Positions 12,801 through 23,559 of a stretch of DNA of 53,006 nt are shown here, one piece after another. Position numbers and translations under genes: made by a program. Location of the stretch: assembly GCA_036897485.1 (NCBI GenBank), contig JAYMTF010000110.1, forward strand, positions 1 to 53,006, written 5' to 3'. Numbering within the stretch: position 1 is the first letter of the stretch; each line of letters begins with the position of its first letter. The notes under the pieces are model-generated. The model searched no databases and had not been told where the DNA came from. It saw only the letters and a list, made by a program, of their open reading frames with translations. The DNA is from Pelargonium nanum. Its lineage: Eukaryota; Streptophyta; Magnoliopsida; Geraniales; Geraniaceae.

Positions 12801-15800
12801 TTGTCAACAATAATTATATATCATATACAGCAGTAGCATATAGTATATAGTATAATACTGTGTTTGATGATATCTGGTTGTCTCTAATAACATTAATATT
12901 GCAGAGAATATTTATTAAGTATACGGGGATTGGGGTTGAAAAGTGTGGAGTGTGTGCGGCTTTTGACGCTTCATCAGCTAGCTTTCCCGGTAAGGTTTAT
13001 ATGGAAAAGTATTAACTACTTATGATTACTAGATGGCATCTTTTATTATCTTCTTTTTCATGTATATATCTTTAAAAAGGTTGATACCAATGTTGGACGG
13101 ATAGCAGTTCGCCTAGGATGGGTCCCCCTCCAACCACTACCTGAGTCGCTTCAGCTACACCTCCTAGAGATGTAAGCATTTTTAGGCAAACCAATCAACA
13201 ATAAGTCACTATAATTCCAAACTGCTAATTATATTTCCATGCAGGTATCCTATGCTGGAGTCAATTCAGAAATATATCTGGCCAAGATTGTGCAAGCTCG
13301 ATCAACGAACATTGTAACACAACTGTCCATTCATATCAAAAGCAAAATATTACATGAATGTATGCTTACATAGATATATATTCCACTGAATGGTTTGCTA
13401 TTAATACATGCAGGTATGAGCTGCATTACCAGATGATAACATTTGGAAAGGTAAGTTATGGCAATTATTTTGGCTTATGCTTCCTAATATAAAAAGAAGA
13501 CTTACTCATGTTTTGATGTTTATACAGGTATTTTGCACAAAGAGTAAACCAAATTGCAATGCATGTCCAATGAAAGGAGAGTGCAGACACTTTGCAAGTG
13601 CTTTTGCAAGGTTGGTGTCCAATCTGCTCAAGTATTAAATTTCCTGCCACTAATTGCAGGCGCAATTGTTTTTTTCTAAAGTATAAATTAAAAACATGCA
13701 AATAATTGAACACACTATATTAAATTTTAAAATAGTAAGAAACTAAACGTAAACCTGTTGGTGCAGTGCAAGGCTTGCCCTGCCAAGCCCAGAAGAGAAA
13801 GGTATTGTCAGTTCGACGTTTCCCACAGCACAAGAGAGAAACCCTACTGCAGTCATCAACCCAATGCCACTTCTTAGAGAGGCAGAGTCAGATGGGAACT
13901 GTAACCCCATCATTGAAGAACCTGCCACGCCAGAACAAGAGATAACAGAACTATTAGAAAGTGACATAGAAGACATGTTTGATGAGGATCCTGATGAAAT
14001 CCCTACAATCAAGCTCAACATTGAAACTTTCACAGAGAATCTGCAGAAGTATATGCAAGAGAACATGGAACTTCAAGAAGGTGACATGTCCAGGGCTTTG
14101 GTAGCCCTGAATCCTGAAGCTGCTGCTATTCCAACCCCTAAACTCAAGAATGTCAGTCGGCTACGAACAGAGCATCAAGTGTAAGTAGATCTACTATACT
14201 CATCCTAACCAATTAAATTTTAAAGGTGTCAGAAAGTTAGCTGAAGTGGTCAAATTTGAGGAAATATAAATCACATTACTCAACTGAAAATAAATTCCTT
14301 CCCTAGCAACCTTATTTTTAACAAAGCTAGAAAGTTTAATGCATCGAAATCATTTGCATTAGGTGAAAAATTGTTCTAGTCAATACAAAATATATATCAA
14401 ATGCAAAGCGCAATGGTTTCAAAGAAATTCCCCAATTCCATGTGCATATATTTGTAATGACAACTGCAGTTTTTCACCTTATAAAGATGATTTTGATATA
14501 TTCAACTTTATCGCTTTGTTACCAAACAGTTTTCTGGAGACTAAATTATTCTCATCCAACTAAAATGGTTTTGAACTCCCTCAAAGTTGACCCAGTTTAG
14601 CTTAGTCTGGTCCTTTAATGAAAGATTCATATGTAGTGGGAGCATTCTAACATTTTCCACGTTGGTGTAATGAAGGTATGAACTTCCCGATTCACATCCT
14701 CTCCTGACCGGGGTTAGTAATTCTTCCAGTTTTAGTAATTTTTCTGATGTCAATTGTCAAAGACATAGTGACCAATCCCAACTTATTACTTCTATAATAT
14801 TCACAGATGGATAGACGGGAACCTGATGACCCAAGTCCATACCTTCTGGCTATATGGACACCAGGTAAGAACTTCTAAATATAATGTTTCATGTTTGGAC
14901 TCAAAAAGAACCCATAGAATATCCTATGTGTATGCGATCAAAATGTTAATATTGTATAGATCATAAAATATTATTCCACTGCTTGCAACATAATATATCA
15001 TAGTAAAATTTCTAAATAGAAAACTCATGGAAGGATTCAGGTATTAAGACATGAGAGATGAACATTTACGAGACACTTACGCTCTCTTTATTGCCAGGTG
15101 AAACTGCTGACTCGATTCGGCCACCAGAAATACAATGTAGCTTCCAAGACACAGGCAAACTATGCAATGAGAAGACATGTTTTTCATGCAATAGTACAAG
15201 AGAATCTAATTCACAAACAGTCAGAGGAACAATATTGGTGAGGATATTGACATTGATTATACCTACATAATATAATGAAAAGCAGTGTACAATAAACTAC
15301 CATGAGTTCTCGTTGTTCACAGATTTTAGCATAAATTTGCAGATACCTTGTAGAACAGCAATGAGAGGAAGTTTTCCACTCAATGGTACATACTTTCAGG
15401 TCAACGAGGTAAACTCCATTGGTTCTATATGATCATTTACACATGTCTTGTGCACTCTTGAGTAGTTTAGATTGAAGTTTCATAACTATTATGACACCCA
15501 TCCTATTAACTGATTCAGTCATGGCATTATCCACAATTTAGCATCACTCATTTCCAGATAAGATATCCAACAAATAAAAATATTATTATGTAGATGTTCG
15601 CCGACCACAAATCTAGTGTCAATCCAATTGATGTTCCAAGATCATGGATATGGAACTTGCCAAGAAGAACAGTGTACTTTGGGACATCTGTATCAACAAT
15701 CTTCAAAGGTAAACATAGACAGCAGAGAGTTACCATGATTGGTTATAACTCTATTTGAATAATAAGGTCAGAATTACTAACTGTAAATATCATGTATACC

Positions 15801-16595
15801 AGGGCTATCAACAGAGGGAATTCAGTATTGCTTTTGGAGAGGTATGGATGCTACTGATGAATTTTTGTATTACTTTATTACGATTGGTTTGAGTGTAAAA
15901 CAAAAAAAAAAACATGTCAGACAAGTGTGCATGAAGTGTAAAACAAAGTTCTTTTTCCAACTTAAGCGTCTGCCGTCTGCATAAGTTTACTTTTTTGTTA
16001 CATTTTTTTCTCAGCATCTGTTACTCTTCAAGAAGCATGATTAAAAGTGTAACTAACTCCATTAGTTAACCCAACACCTTACTTAGTGCGTCTGTGTGTG
16101 TGTTCCTAGATGATGTGATTGCTAGTTAGTTGAAGAACAGCATTCTATGAATCTTAGTAATTATAGATAGCAAAAAATTGGTAGTGAGTTCTAAAAAATA
16201 TCCAAACTGCAAACTATTTTCCAAGGTCATACTCTTCACAGTTCACACCCATATTGTACATAGTACATTACTACTGTATGCTTCTCTTCTAATGCATCCA
16301 TCATATCTTACTTTATGCATATAGTAACTAAAGCAAGCATATCTTATGTATTGTTCTCTGACATATAAGTATGAGATGATACAGTAAGCCAAAAGATGGA
16401 TTTGCGAAATTTAAGACCTTCATGCAACGATTAAAACAATACTATATTGTATTCCTTCACAAATTTTTTAACTATATGACTATTAATGTATTGGCAGGTT
16501 TTGTTTGTGTGAGAGGGTTTGACCAAGAAACAAGAGCGCCCCGACCTCTAATGTCCAGATTGCACTGTCCAGCAAGTAAGTTGGTAAAACAATAA
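6897..16595 (+). CDS. DME: DEMETER-type 5-methylcytosine DNA glycosylase/lyase
   Basis: This nuclear enzyme family excises 5-methylcytosine and so drives active DNA demethylation. Coding exons: 6897-7656, 8401-10257, 10369-10713, 10947-11037, 11125-12541, 12671-12750, 12905-12989, 13080-13171, 13245-13313, 13414-13450, 13528-13610, 13767-14180, 14676-14712, 14807-14864, 15098-15237, 15343-15408, 15594-15708, 15803-15841 and 16498-16595. They total 5883 nt, or 1960 residues. The first ATG in frame is at 6897. The N-terminal half is low-complexity, with four 19-residue repeats and Lys-rich KRKYVRK motifs. The glycosylase core has the helix-hairpin-helix (GLGLKSVECV, catalytic Lys about 1529) followed by the VDTNVGR Asp (about 1547). 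A [4Fe-4S] ligand set C-x6-C-x2-C-x5-C spans about 1614-1630. The C-terminus has a CxxC zinc-like unit (about 1836-1839) and the RRM-like domain ending in RAPRPLMSRLH. DPDEIPTIKLNIE and ELQEGDMS favour DME over ROS1. All catalytic residues are present, so it should be active. Confidence 0.93.
7194..7421 (+). repeat. Four in-frame 57-bp tandem repeats in DME exon 1
   Basis: Units are 7194-7250, 7251-7307, 7308-7364 and 7365-7421, each coding 19 residues of the form NNIxGSYAQAxNxERAxQS. Units 2 and 3 differ by a single silent base (GTG/GTA), so the last expansion is recent. Units 1 and 4 are more diverged. A fifth partial start (NNIAN) follows. From memory, the family carries one similar motif (GSHAQA in Arabidopsis DME), so the array looks like amplification of a conserved short motif. 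Confidence 0.9.
7728..8095 (+). repeat. Degenerate repeats in DME intron 1
   Basis: Three diverged units start near 7730, 7848 and 7986, each with an AGATGC word followed by a variant of ATGGCAATGAAT. Units two and three also share GCCAGCCATGTAA / GCTAGCCATCATGTAA, then GTAGTTGTCACCAAA / GTAGTCGTCATCAAA and GAAAATTCA. The period is irregular (118, then 138). No function is implied. Confidence 0.6.
16046..16470 (+). repeat. Diverged direct repeat, copy A, inside the last DME intron
   Basis: This segment begins with AAGTGTAACTAACT, followed by GTGTGTGTGT-type sequence and a tract ending in ATTTGCGAAATTTAAGACC. The same order of motifs recurs at 17385-18010 and 18460-19035. It lies entirely within the intron between exons 18 and 19 (15842-16497), which makes this the gene's second-longest intron. 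It is probably an old duplicated or transposed sequence. Confidence 0.55.
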
Positions 16596-17160
16596 TGCAA
16601 AGAAGCTTACCAGCAAAAGGAACTGGCCTGGTTTAGACATGGAAGAGTAAAAAAGATTGCTTCCCAAGTGAGAGAGGAGTTCTTCGACTAACACATTGTT
16701 GTAAATTTCATTTTTTCGTCCTCTAACTTGAGATGCATTCACCGCATGTTTCGATAAGCGGCAGAAAAAAAATTAAAGTCAAATTCCTAGATCACATGAT
16801 ATAGTGGATGTAATCTGTACATTACAAATTGTAATGATTATTTCAATTCATATTCAAAGTTGAATATCCTTGAAATTTCAGCCAATTCTTCAATAAAAAT
16901 GTTACAGAAGCTTGCCAAGTCTGTCCTATGATATATGAGTGGGAATGAATGAAATGCATGAGTGATGCCCAATGTAACAAAATAAAAGCAACGACTTGCC
17001 ATTGCACAATACAGGATATTTCAACGACAAAAGTATGCACAATACATGATATTTCTACAACATATTTCAACAACAAAAGTATGTATATAAGGCTTATTTT
17101 ATTCTCGTTGCCTTATATTTCTTCTTCTTTTTTCTATCACTCTTGTTTATTTTCTTCTTC

Positions 17161-17316
17161 TTTCCCTATTCGTGTATAATTTCTTCCATTTTGTCTGTAA
17201 CTTATCTCATTTCGTCTTAATTCTATCTTTTCTTATTCTTTCCCTATCTGTCTATAATTTCTCTCATTTCGCCTATAACTTCTTCTATTTCGTCTGGATT
17301 CTATTTTTTCTTCTTA
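17161..17316 (+). repeat. Two-unit pyrimidine-rich tandem repeat (about 78 bp)
   Basis: Units start at 17161 (TTTCCCTATTCGTGTATAAT) and 17239 (TTTCCCTATCTGTCTATAAT) and stay aligned through TTTCGTCT...ATTCTAT. Within each unit a shorter word resembling TCTATAACTTCTTCTATTTC recurs with a period near 20. The strand is almost entirely pyrimidine apart from scattered A and G. Confidence 0.65.
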
Positions 17317-17384
17317 TTCGTTTCTAACTATTTCTCTATTCTCACACTTGTCCTACATTAAGATTGAAGAAAACACAAATGCCA

Positions 17385-18010
17385 TGTTAAAATATGAGCT
17401 GCATATTCCCAGCTTCAGCGCAAGTTACTTACTGTATTTTTGGCTCTGAATCCAAGTGACTCTAAAAAACAAGACAAAAATATGTAACTAACTACATTAA
17501 TTTCAAACATAGTATACTCAGCTTGATTAGTGTGTCTGTGGAGTACTAATTAATCAGTTCAAGAACACTATCAATTTAACTAATTCAACAAAGCAAAGAA
17601 GTGGTGGCAACTAGTGAGGTCAAAAAACAATACAAATTGTTACCTAATATCAAAAGCCATATGCTTATACCTACAAGTCCATGGCTCCATGCATAGCACG
17701 TTCCTTTTCGTTTTGACTAAGTGCTCTTCCCTTCTACCATCTCATTCATCATCTGCCACTTCATACAAAGCAAAGGAGTATCAAGTGCTAGCATGTTTTT
17801 TAGCCTAGCAGTATCTAATGCAGTTCCTCCTAAAACCCAAAGTCCCACATTCAAATAATGGATTCAATAACCACGCCCACTCAATAGAAACATTAAAGTT
17901 AAACTCCATACAATATGAGTTTTTGTATTGTGCTCTGACATCACAAAATATGGATTCACAAAGTTTAAGACCATGCAACATTTGAGATGACATGGGTGAA
18001 CTGTGAAGCA
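17385..18010 (+). repeat. Diverged direct repeat, copy B
   Basis: It shares with copy C (18460-19035) a leading CCATGTT...GAGCTxCATxTxCCxAGCTTCA and later CTAATGCAGTTCCTCCTAAA / CTAGTGCAATCTTTCCTGAT, then TTGTGCTCTG. It ends like copy A in AAGTTTAAGACCATGCAAC. Short open frames inside carry no recognisable domain. Confidence 0.6.
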
Positions 18011-18054
18011 ACTTATTTATGAACTAAATATGCAGAAATATCATAGATGAAGTT

Positions 18055-18435
18055 ATGCTGCAATAATCAAGTTACTCACCATATAACCTCTAATTTGGTG
18101 TTTCATGAGAGAACCAAATATAAAGAGGTTGATTGTCATTCATTTGAGAGAAGGTTTTAATGTTTTTATCTAGGTGTATCACCACTACTAGCCATGTTAG
18201 TTCAAACAAATGATTGGCAGCTATCCTCACCAAATCTCTTCGAGGTCCTCGCGTTGATTTCATTTGTAGCAAGTTTAGCACATATGATTTATATACTCCA
18301 GCTTGAGGGAAACTGTTGAGAAGTAGATAAAATTCCTAAGGGTGTTTGTTGTCAAGTAGAATTAGGATTCTTTGTGTATTTATATATATACTAGTATATT
18401 TTAATATAATAAGATCAAGAAATATTCACAAATAT
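18055..18435 (+). mobile_element. Ty1/copia retrotransposon tail: end of pol plus LTR start, defective
   Basis: Translating the plus strand from about 18058 gives the RNase H end of copia pol: [20 protein letters not shown], then KEVDCHS. After a break it resumes as TSHVSSN, an in-frame stop, and LTKSLRGPRVDFICSKFS, ending at TGA 18304-18306. A purine-rich GAGGGAAAC follows, then TGTTGAG from 18314, the expected order of polypurine tract and 3' LTR start. The stop and frame shift make it non-functional. The rest of the element is absent. It sits between repeat copies B and C. Confidence 0.8.
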
Positions 18436-18459
18436 TTATGTGATTTGTGAGTTTGAACT

Positions 18460-19035
18460 CTAGACGCATGCCATGTTCACAATTGAGCTACATGTACCTA
18501 GCTTCACAGTTTCACCATGACTTTACTTCTGTTGTATTTTTTGCTAAAAATATATCTAACTAAAATACAAGAACATAAAGTGTAACTACATTTGTTTCAA
18601 ACTCAATAAACCCAGCTGGTATAGTGTGTGTGTGTGTGTGTAATACTGTAATGTGATTGGTAGTCAGATCAGGAACTGCATACAATCTCTAATAGAAATA
18701 ACTGTTAGCGAGTTCAAACGGAATATCCAAACTGCTGCCTATGTCAAGAGTCGAATTGTTCAGCCTTATTCAGTCCATACAAAGTATATTCATTGAAATT
18801 TTCATACTCTTCTACTCTTCCATTCTCCTACTTAGTGAAACGGAGAAGTTTCTAGAGCAGGCAAGTATTTTTTGTTTAGGAGTGCCTAGTGCAATCTTTC
18901 CTGATAATCAAAGTACTACCTTTGTATTTCATTTGTGCTCTGGGACAAGTATGAGATAAAATACTACGCAAGCCATAGTTTGCAAAATTGAGACAATTAT
19001 GCAATTTATAATATTTTAGTGTGTATACGGTTAAG
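18460..19035 (+). repeat. Diverged direct repeat, copy C
   Basis: This is the third member of the family also seen at 16046-16470 and 17385-18010. It has the TGTAACTACAT start, a TG microsatellite (about 18624-18641), and the phrase GAATATCCAAACTGC, which in copy A reads AAATATCCAAACTGC. Its end is TTTGCAAAATTGAGACAATTATGCAA. The order of motifs is the same in all copies, which argues for homology rather than chance. Confidence 0.6.
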
Positions 19036-20187
19036 TTGAATTTGTTGCTAAATTTACTTAACAATCACCCTTGTAGCATTATAGAACAACTGGAGCATGA
19101 GACGCTAGAGCTGATTATTAATTTTATATGTTGCGAACTTTTATGACATTAATTTTTTTTTTAAAAACAAATGGAGAGAGATGCAACAGTAATAATACAA
19201 GATTGAGTCAACATACTGAAACCTTAGCAAAGAAGGATTGGCCAAAATACATGAGAAAAGCGTAACCCCTGTTTTTCTCCTATGTTTCATATACCATTTC
19301 TATAAATATCGTACAAGCGAGATCGTAAAAGCCAAACTTGAAACACATCAAGAGAAATATAAAAGATTAGACGCACAAACCTCGCGTGAGATTTATCACT
19401 GAATTGATTGTAACTCTTGATATTCTCACCAGCTTCCTATCAAAATTGGTGGGATATGATCATAATCACTAATTCACTATCCTGCAATTGAAATACCCAA
19501 TAAAAATGTGAACACAATTGAGATATTATATGATTACAGTATAAGGCTATGAGAACATCACAAAGAAAATATAGGTCAGCAACAAATTTTTACACAGTAA
19601 ATGACAATCCAACCCACGCATAAATTTTCGCAAAAGATTAACATCTCTGTCATCCTCCTTGGTTTTGTACAAAGCCTAAAATGAATTGATCAACAATTTG
19701 TGTTAGAAGAGTGCAGACAATTTTTCATCGCCATTACCAAAATATATCTCATAAGATAGGGAAACTCAACTCGTGATAGTTATCTTATTTACAGGCAACA
19801 CATACACCTAATGGCTTAATTAAACAATAAAATTATTTTTAAAATAATTATTTATCACTAGAAACTTATCTAAATTCCTAATATAAAAAAGAAATTACGA
19901 GTATGATATATGCTCTAGTAACTAGCTATAGCCACAATATACTATTTACTTCTACAAGTTGCCATAACAATCCACTACCCAACCACCCGTTGGACCAACT
20001 CCTTTCTCGAGGCTGAACATCATCAAGCATTAATTAAAGGTGCAATGATATACAAACTTCCCGTAAACAAGTGAATCATCATTCCACGGTACCAACATTT
20101 ACCATCATATAACCTAAATCAGCATTAGAACAATGAATTTGGACAAATAAAAGAAATCATCAATCTGAATGCCTTTATTTTCTTAAG
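19036..20187. other. Spacer, no gene recognised
   Basis: AT-rich sequence with no supportable exon on either strand. On the minus strand a good acceptor (TTTCAATTGCAG) occurs near 19490 and is followed by a short frame that stops after about 13 codons. This could be a terminal exon of an unknown minus-strand transcript, but nothing else supports it. Confidence 0.35.
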
Positions 20188-20371
20188 AAAAGGTGGCCCA
20201 ATTCATGAGACTCCCACAACTGTGAGGTCTGGACAAGGTAAGCCATCGCACAAAGCACCTACCTACCATTGTGTGGTTTTAGGAGGGTCATTTATGTACG
20301 CAACCTTACCCCTACTTATGCAAATCTCAATGGATCACTAGGCAACAACCTTACCATTACGCCAATGCTCA
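20188..20371 (-). mobile_element. Au-like SINE, minus strand
   Basis: Read on the minus strand it starts with the tRNA-like head GAGCATTGGCGTAATGGTAA and GTTGTTGCCT, continues with TTTGCATAAGTAGGGGTAAG, GTTGCGTACATA, ATGACCCTCC and CAGACCTCACAGTTGTGGGA, and ends in GGGCCACCTTTT. This is the characteristic word order of the plant Au SINE family as I know it. The B-box region (normally GGGTTCGAGTCC) appears deleted, and about 25 bases seem inserted in the body. It is an inactive copy. Confidence 0.75.
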
Positions 20372-22826
20372 AACTTAAGGAATAAGGAGTAATTAAATTG
20401 GTTTTCCAATTTCATATAATTCCAGACACTTTCTAAAACAAGTTAACCTTGTTCAAAGACTCCAAACTCAAACCCTCAATTGCCATCAGTGTTGTGTTAC
20501 CAATAAAAAATGAATTCAACAATCACTTGTTTTTATAGAATAATTTAAATAAATAAAAAATAAGAAGCTAAAACACCTCTAGTTTTTCTACATTATTCTC
20601 TAGACTAAAGAAATGCATTATTAACATTAACAAAACATTTCATATCAACGAAAACATTCAAAACATATCTTGAGATGCACAATATAAATATATGCTGAAA
20701 TTTAATTATTTAATTAGGGCGGCAGCAGCGGGACTCAAACTTGTGACCTTTAGGTCACCAATCAACTTAACTAAAAGTTTAAGTTGATAGTTGAAGACCC
20801 GATTTAAATTTTATACTCTAACACATGTGTTTCAACTGGCAACTTAGGTGAGCATGTTGTATGCATCAATGGATACTACGCATAAATGACATTTCCCAAA
20901 CCCCATGTGGAGGCAACTTGGTGAACTAGGCCACCTTTTTATGTTATGTGATTAAAGATTATGAAAATGGAAAACAATGTGCAATTAAAGACTTTTAAAT
21001 TTTGATCAATGATATATTTTTTCCTTATTCAAGTAAGAGATTAGAAAACTGTTTATATATAGAATTAATTTTACAAATAAAAATAAAGATTATGAATTCA
21101 TTACGTTAATGGAACTTAAGTGTTGTATGCAATATCGATCAACAAGCGATCAACAATATATGTAAGCCATTGGTAATGACACTGAAGTTGCTACATTAGT
21201 CTTTCTAATTTACTTGTTTAACATTAACACTCAATTTATTGGTTGTATTACATTGTTCAATAGTGGATTAATTTAAATGCATTACTACAATGGGGCTTAA
21301 AGATCTATTCATATCAAAGGGGGTTGACCCTTTCTTAGATTATGGTTGCTAGAAGCCTAGAACATGGTAAAGGATTAATGGAACATAGCCCTGCTAAGTA
21401 ATGTCCTGATTCCACAAAATCGTCTCACCTCATAACAAAATAGGAGACTTTATGATATCACCAAACAAAAGAAAATTTGCTTAACTCAGATCAGCCATAT
21501 GTCCTTTATATTTCTTTATACCTAGCAATTTGTTTCACATTAATTTTCCAAGGGACTTATCTTTTTCTTCCTCTTTTTTGGGAGAAAAATTCCATCACAG
21601 TTAAATGAATTTAAAAAGGTAAGTTACGTATGGTACATTATCTAACTTTTATCAATCTATCTAATATTTTCTGCTTCTAGGTGTGTTCATTTCAAGAAAA
21701 TAAAATTAATATTTTCTCATTTCTCATCATCTCATCGGCAAAGCCTAAGCATCTGGTCTTTCACTCGACCACAAGATCCACAACACCTCAAAACAATAAT
21801 ATATAAATAATATCCATGTCCTTCTGTGGAAACATATGGGATTCCCCTGCACCATTTGGCTAGTCAATAGGGGTCTAGGCAGAACCCTCATCTTCTGTGT
21901 GCAACTTATGCTTAGATATTGTAAATTAATTTCTTCCAATTTTATCTCCCTATTTTATAAATTTTATGATAACATCATAGAATAATACATTTACAAGTCA
22001 CATTGACAAGTGTTTTCCCCCTTCCATGCCTTTTATAGTACAGAAACCCAGATAGCTTCTTCAGTTTAATGTATAAAGATGACTCGTGCCAAAGGAATAG
22101 GATGAAGATTTTACAATGTTCACTTATCACGAATGTATTTACAGTAGATGAACACTTAGATACGTAAAATAACCAGACAATTAAATGCAAGATGATTGAA
22201 AGTTTGAAACTCCACATATTCTATATAACTTCCTTCACTGCTAAAATGTCTATTGCACAAGGAAAAGGCCGCAAACTCAGGGATAGATTTATGAATTATA
22301 AATGCATTAATCCAACAAAAGGACTGGCACCGTAATCTACACCGCCAAAAAAGGCAAAATCAGACAACAAAATCTAAACAGAAATTGCCTTACACATGTA
22401 AAGTATTTTTTCATCATAAACGCCGTGTAGCTCTATGGAAAAGTAACCATAAATACCGTGTACTCTATAAATGCTAAGTCATGACCAAACCAGTACTTCT
22501 ATGAAGAAAAATTCACAGCTTCTCAGCTTCAAATCTACGAAATCCATAACAAATCACAAAACAAAAACCAGAACGCAATGATCAACCAGCAGTAGTGAAC
22601 AATTTAATACACCATGTGATAGTCAGAATCAGTAAAACGCACGGTCCACAAAAATCGCAACGATCCGATTAGTATAAGATTTGCTCCTCGTTTCATCACG
22701 ATTCCTACATTTTCTCGGCGGCCAAACAGGCATCCATGAGAGAATCGCGACCGATGAAGACAGATCTAGGGTTAGAGATTTAAGATACAAACGGTGAAAT
22801 GCGGTTTATGGACAACGGGAACGTAC
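20372..22826. other. Spacer with an LTR-like fragment, no gene recognised
   Basis: At about 20715-20825 the minus strand reads TGTTAGAGTATAAAATTTAA...GGTCTTCAACTATCAACTTA...GGTCACAAGTTTGAGTCCC, wording typical of plant LTR or SINE repeats near a TGTTA start; I cannot assign it further. The remainder to 22826 is AT-rich. A minus-strand frame at 21745-21939 is not recognisable. The stretch nearest 22826 would be intronic if the minus-strand exon at 22827-22960 is real. Confidence 0.4.
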
Positions 22827-22960
22827 CTGAGGCGGATTTGTGGTGAATCTGTGGGCCCCGGAGATTCCGCGGCGAGCATTGATCGTCGAGAGGATTGGTT
22901 TTGGTGGATTTTTCTATTGAACAGAGAGAATTTGTGGAGCAACCAGATTTAGCTCTCCGA
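22827..22960 (-). other. Putative first exon of an unidentified minus-strand transcript
   Basis: This is a local GC-rich patch in an AT-rich spacer. On the minus strand a leader is followed by an ATG at 22879, 17 codons starting MLAAESPGPTDSPQ, then a near-perfect donor (CTCAG then GTACGT) with the exon ending at 22827. No downstream coding exon was found between 16.6 and 22.8 kb. It could be the 5' exon of a long non-coding RNA, of a gene whose later exons I missed, or of a broken gene. Confidence 0.3.
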
Positions 22961-23559
22961 TTTTATTTTATTTTTCATTTTTAGTCTCGCAAATATGAAT
23001 TTGCCGCCTTTTCCTATCCTCCCTCCTTTTTCTGCTCTGTCCTCGCTGTGGTTTTTTAAACGTTGGCATTGGCTGCGGACGAGCTCACGGGATTTTTTGT
23101 GCAACTGTGCTTTACTCTCGACACGTGTTCGGGGAATTTTTCATTTTATGATTTGTAATAAAAATAAGAGGAAATTATGGATCATTACTTGAACTATGCA
23201 GATTTGACACTTAAATACCTAAGTCTTTTTGAATCATCGTGTAACTTCCATAAATTATCTAAAATATATTTTTGTCGGCTAAAATTCATTTAAATGATTA
23301 TGTGTGTGACTAAAATATTTCAAATTTTTGTAAAATACTCTTCTTTTATGTCTTCATCGCTTATCATTAAACATTACGACAGCCGAAAAATTTTATGATG
23401 AAGACTCCGACTATCAAGATCTTAAATTTTCAAAAACAACACAAACCGAATTACAATGCGTGATTAACATATGTATCCATAAAATTCTTTCCATTATCTC
23501 AAGTAACACAAATGAAATCAACAACAACAAAAAATTAATAATGGAGGTTGTTTTCTTAA
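22961..23559. other. Spacer, no gene recognised
   Basis: The part near 22990-23140 is pyrimidine-rich and GC-richer. It could be promoter sequence for a minus-strand transcript starting near 22960. The rest is AT-rich with no supportable frame. Confidence 0.35.

Noticed and set aside
21745-21939. Minus-strand 64-codon frame
   Set aside because: Unrecognisable and without supporting splice structure; left as spacer.
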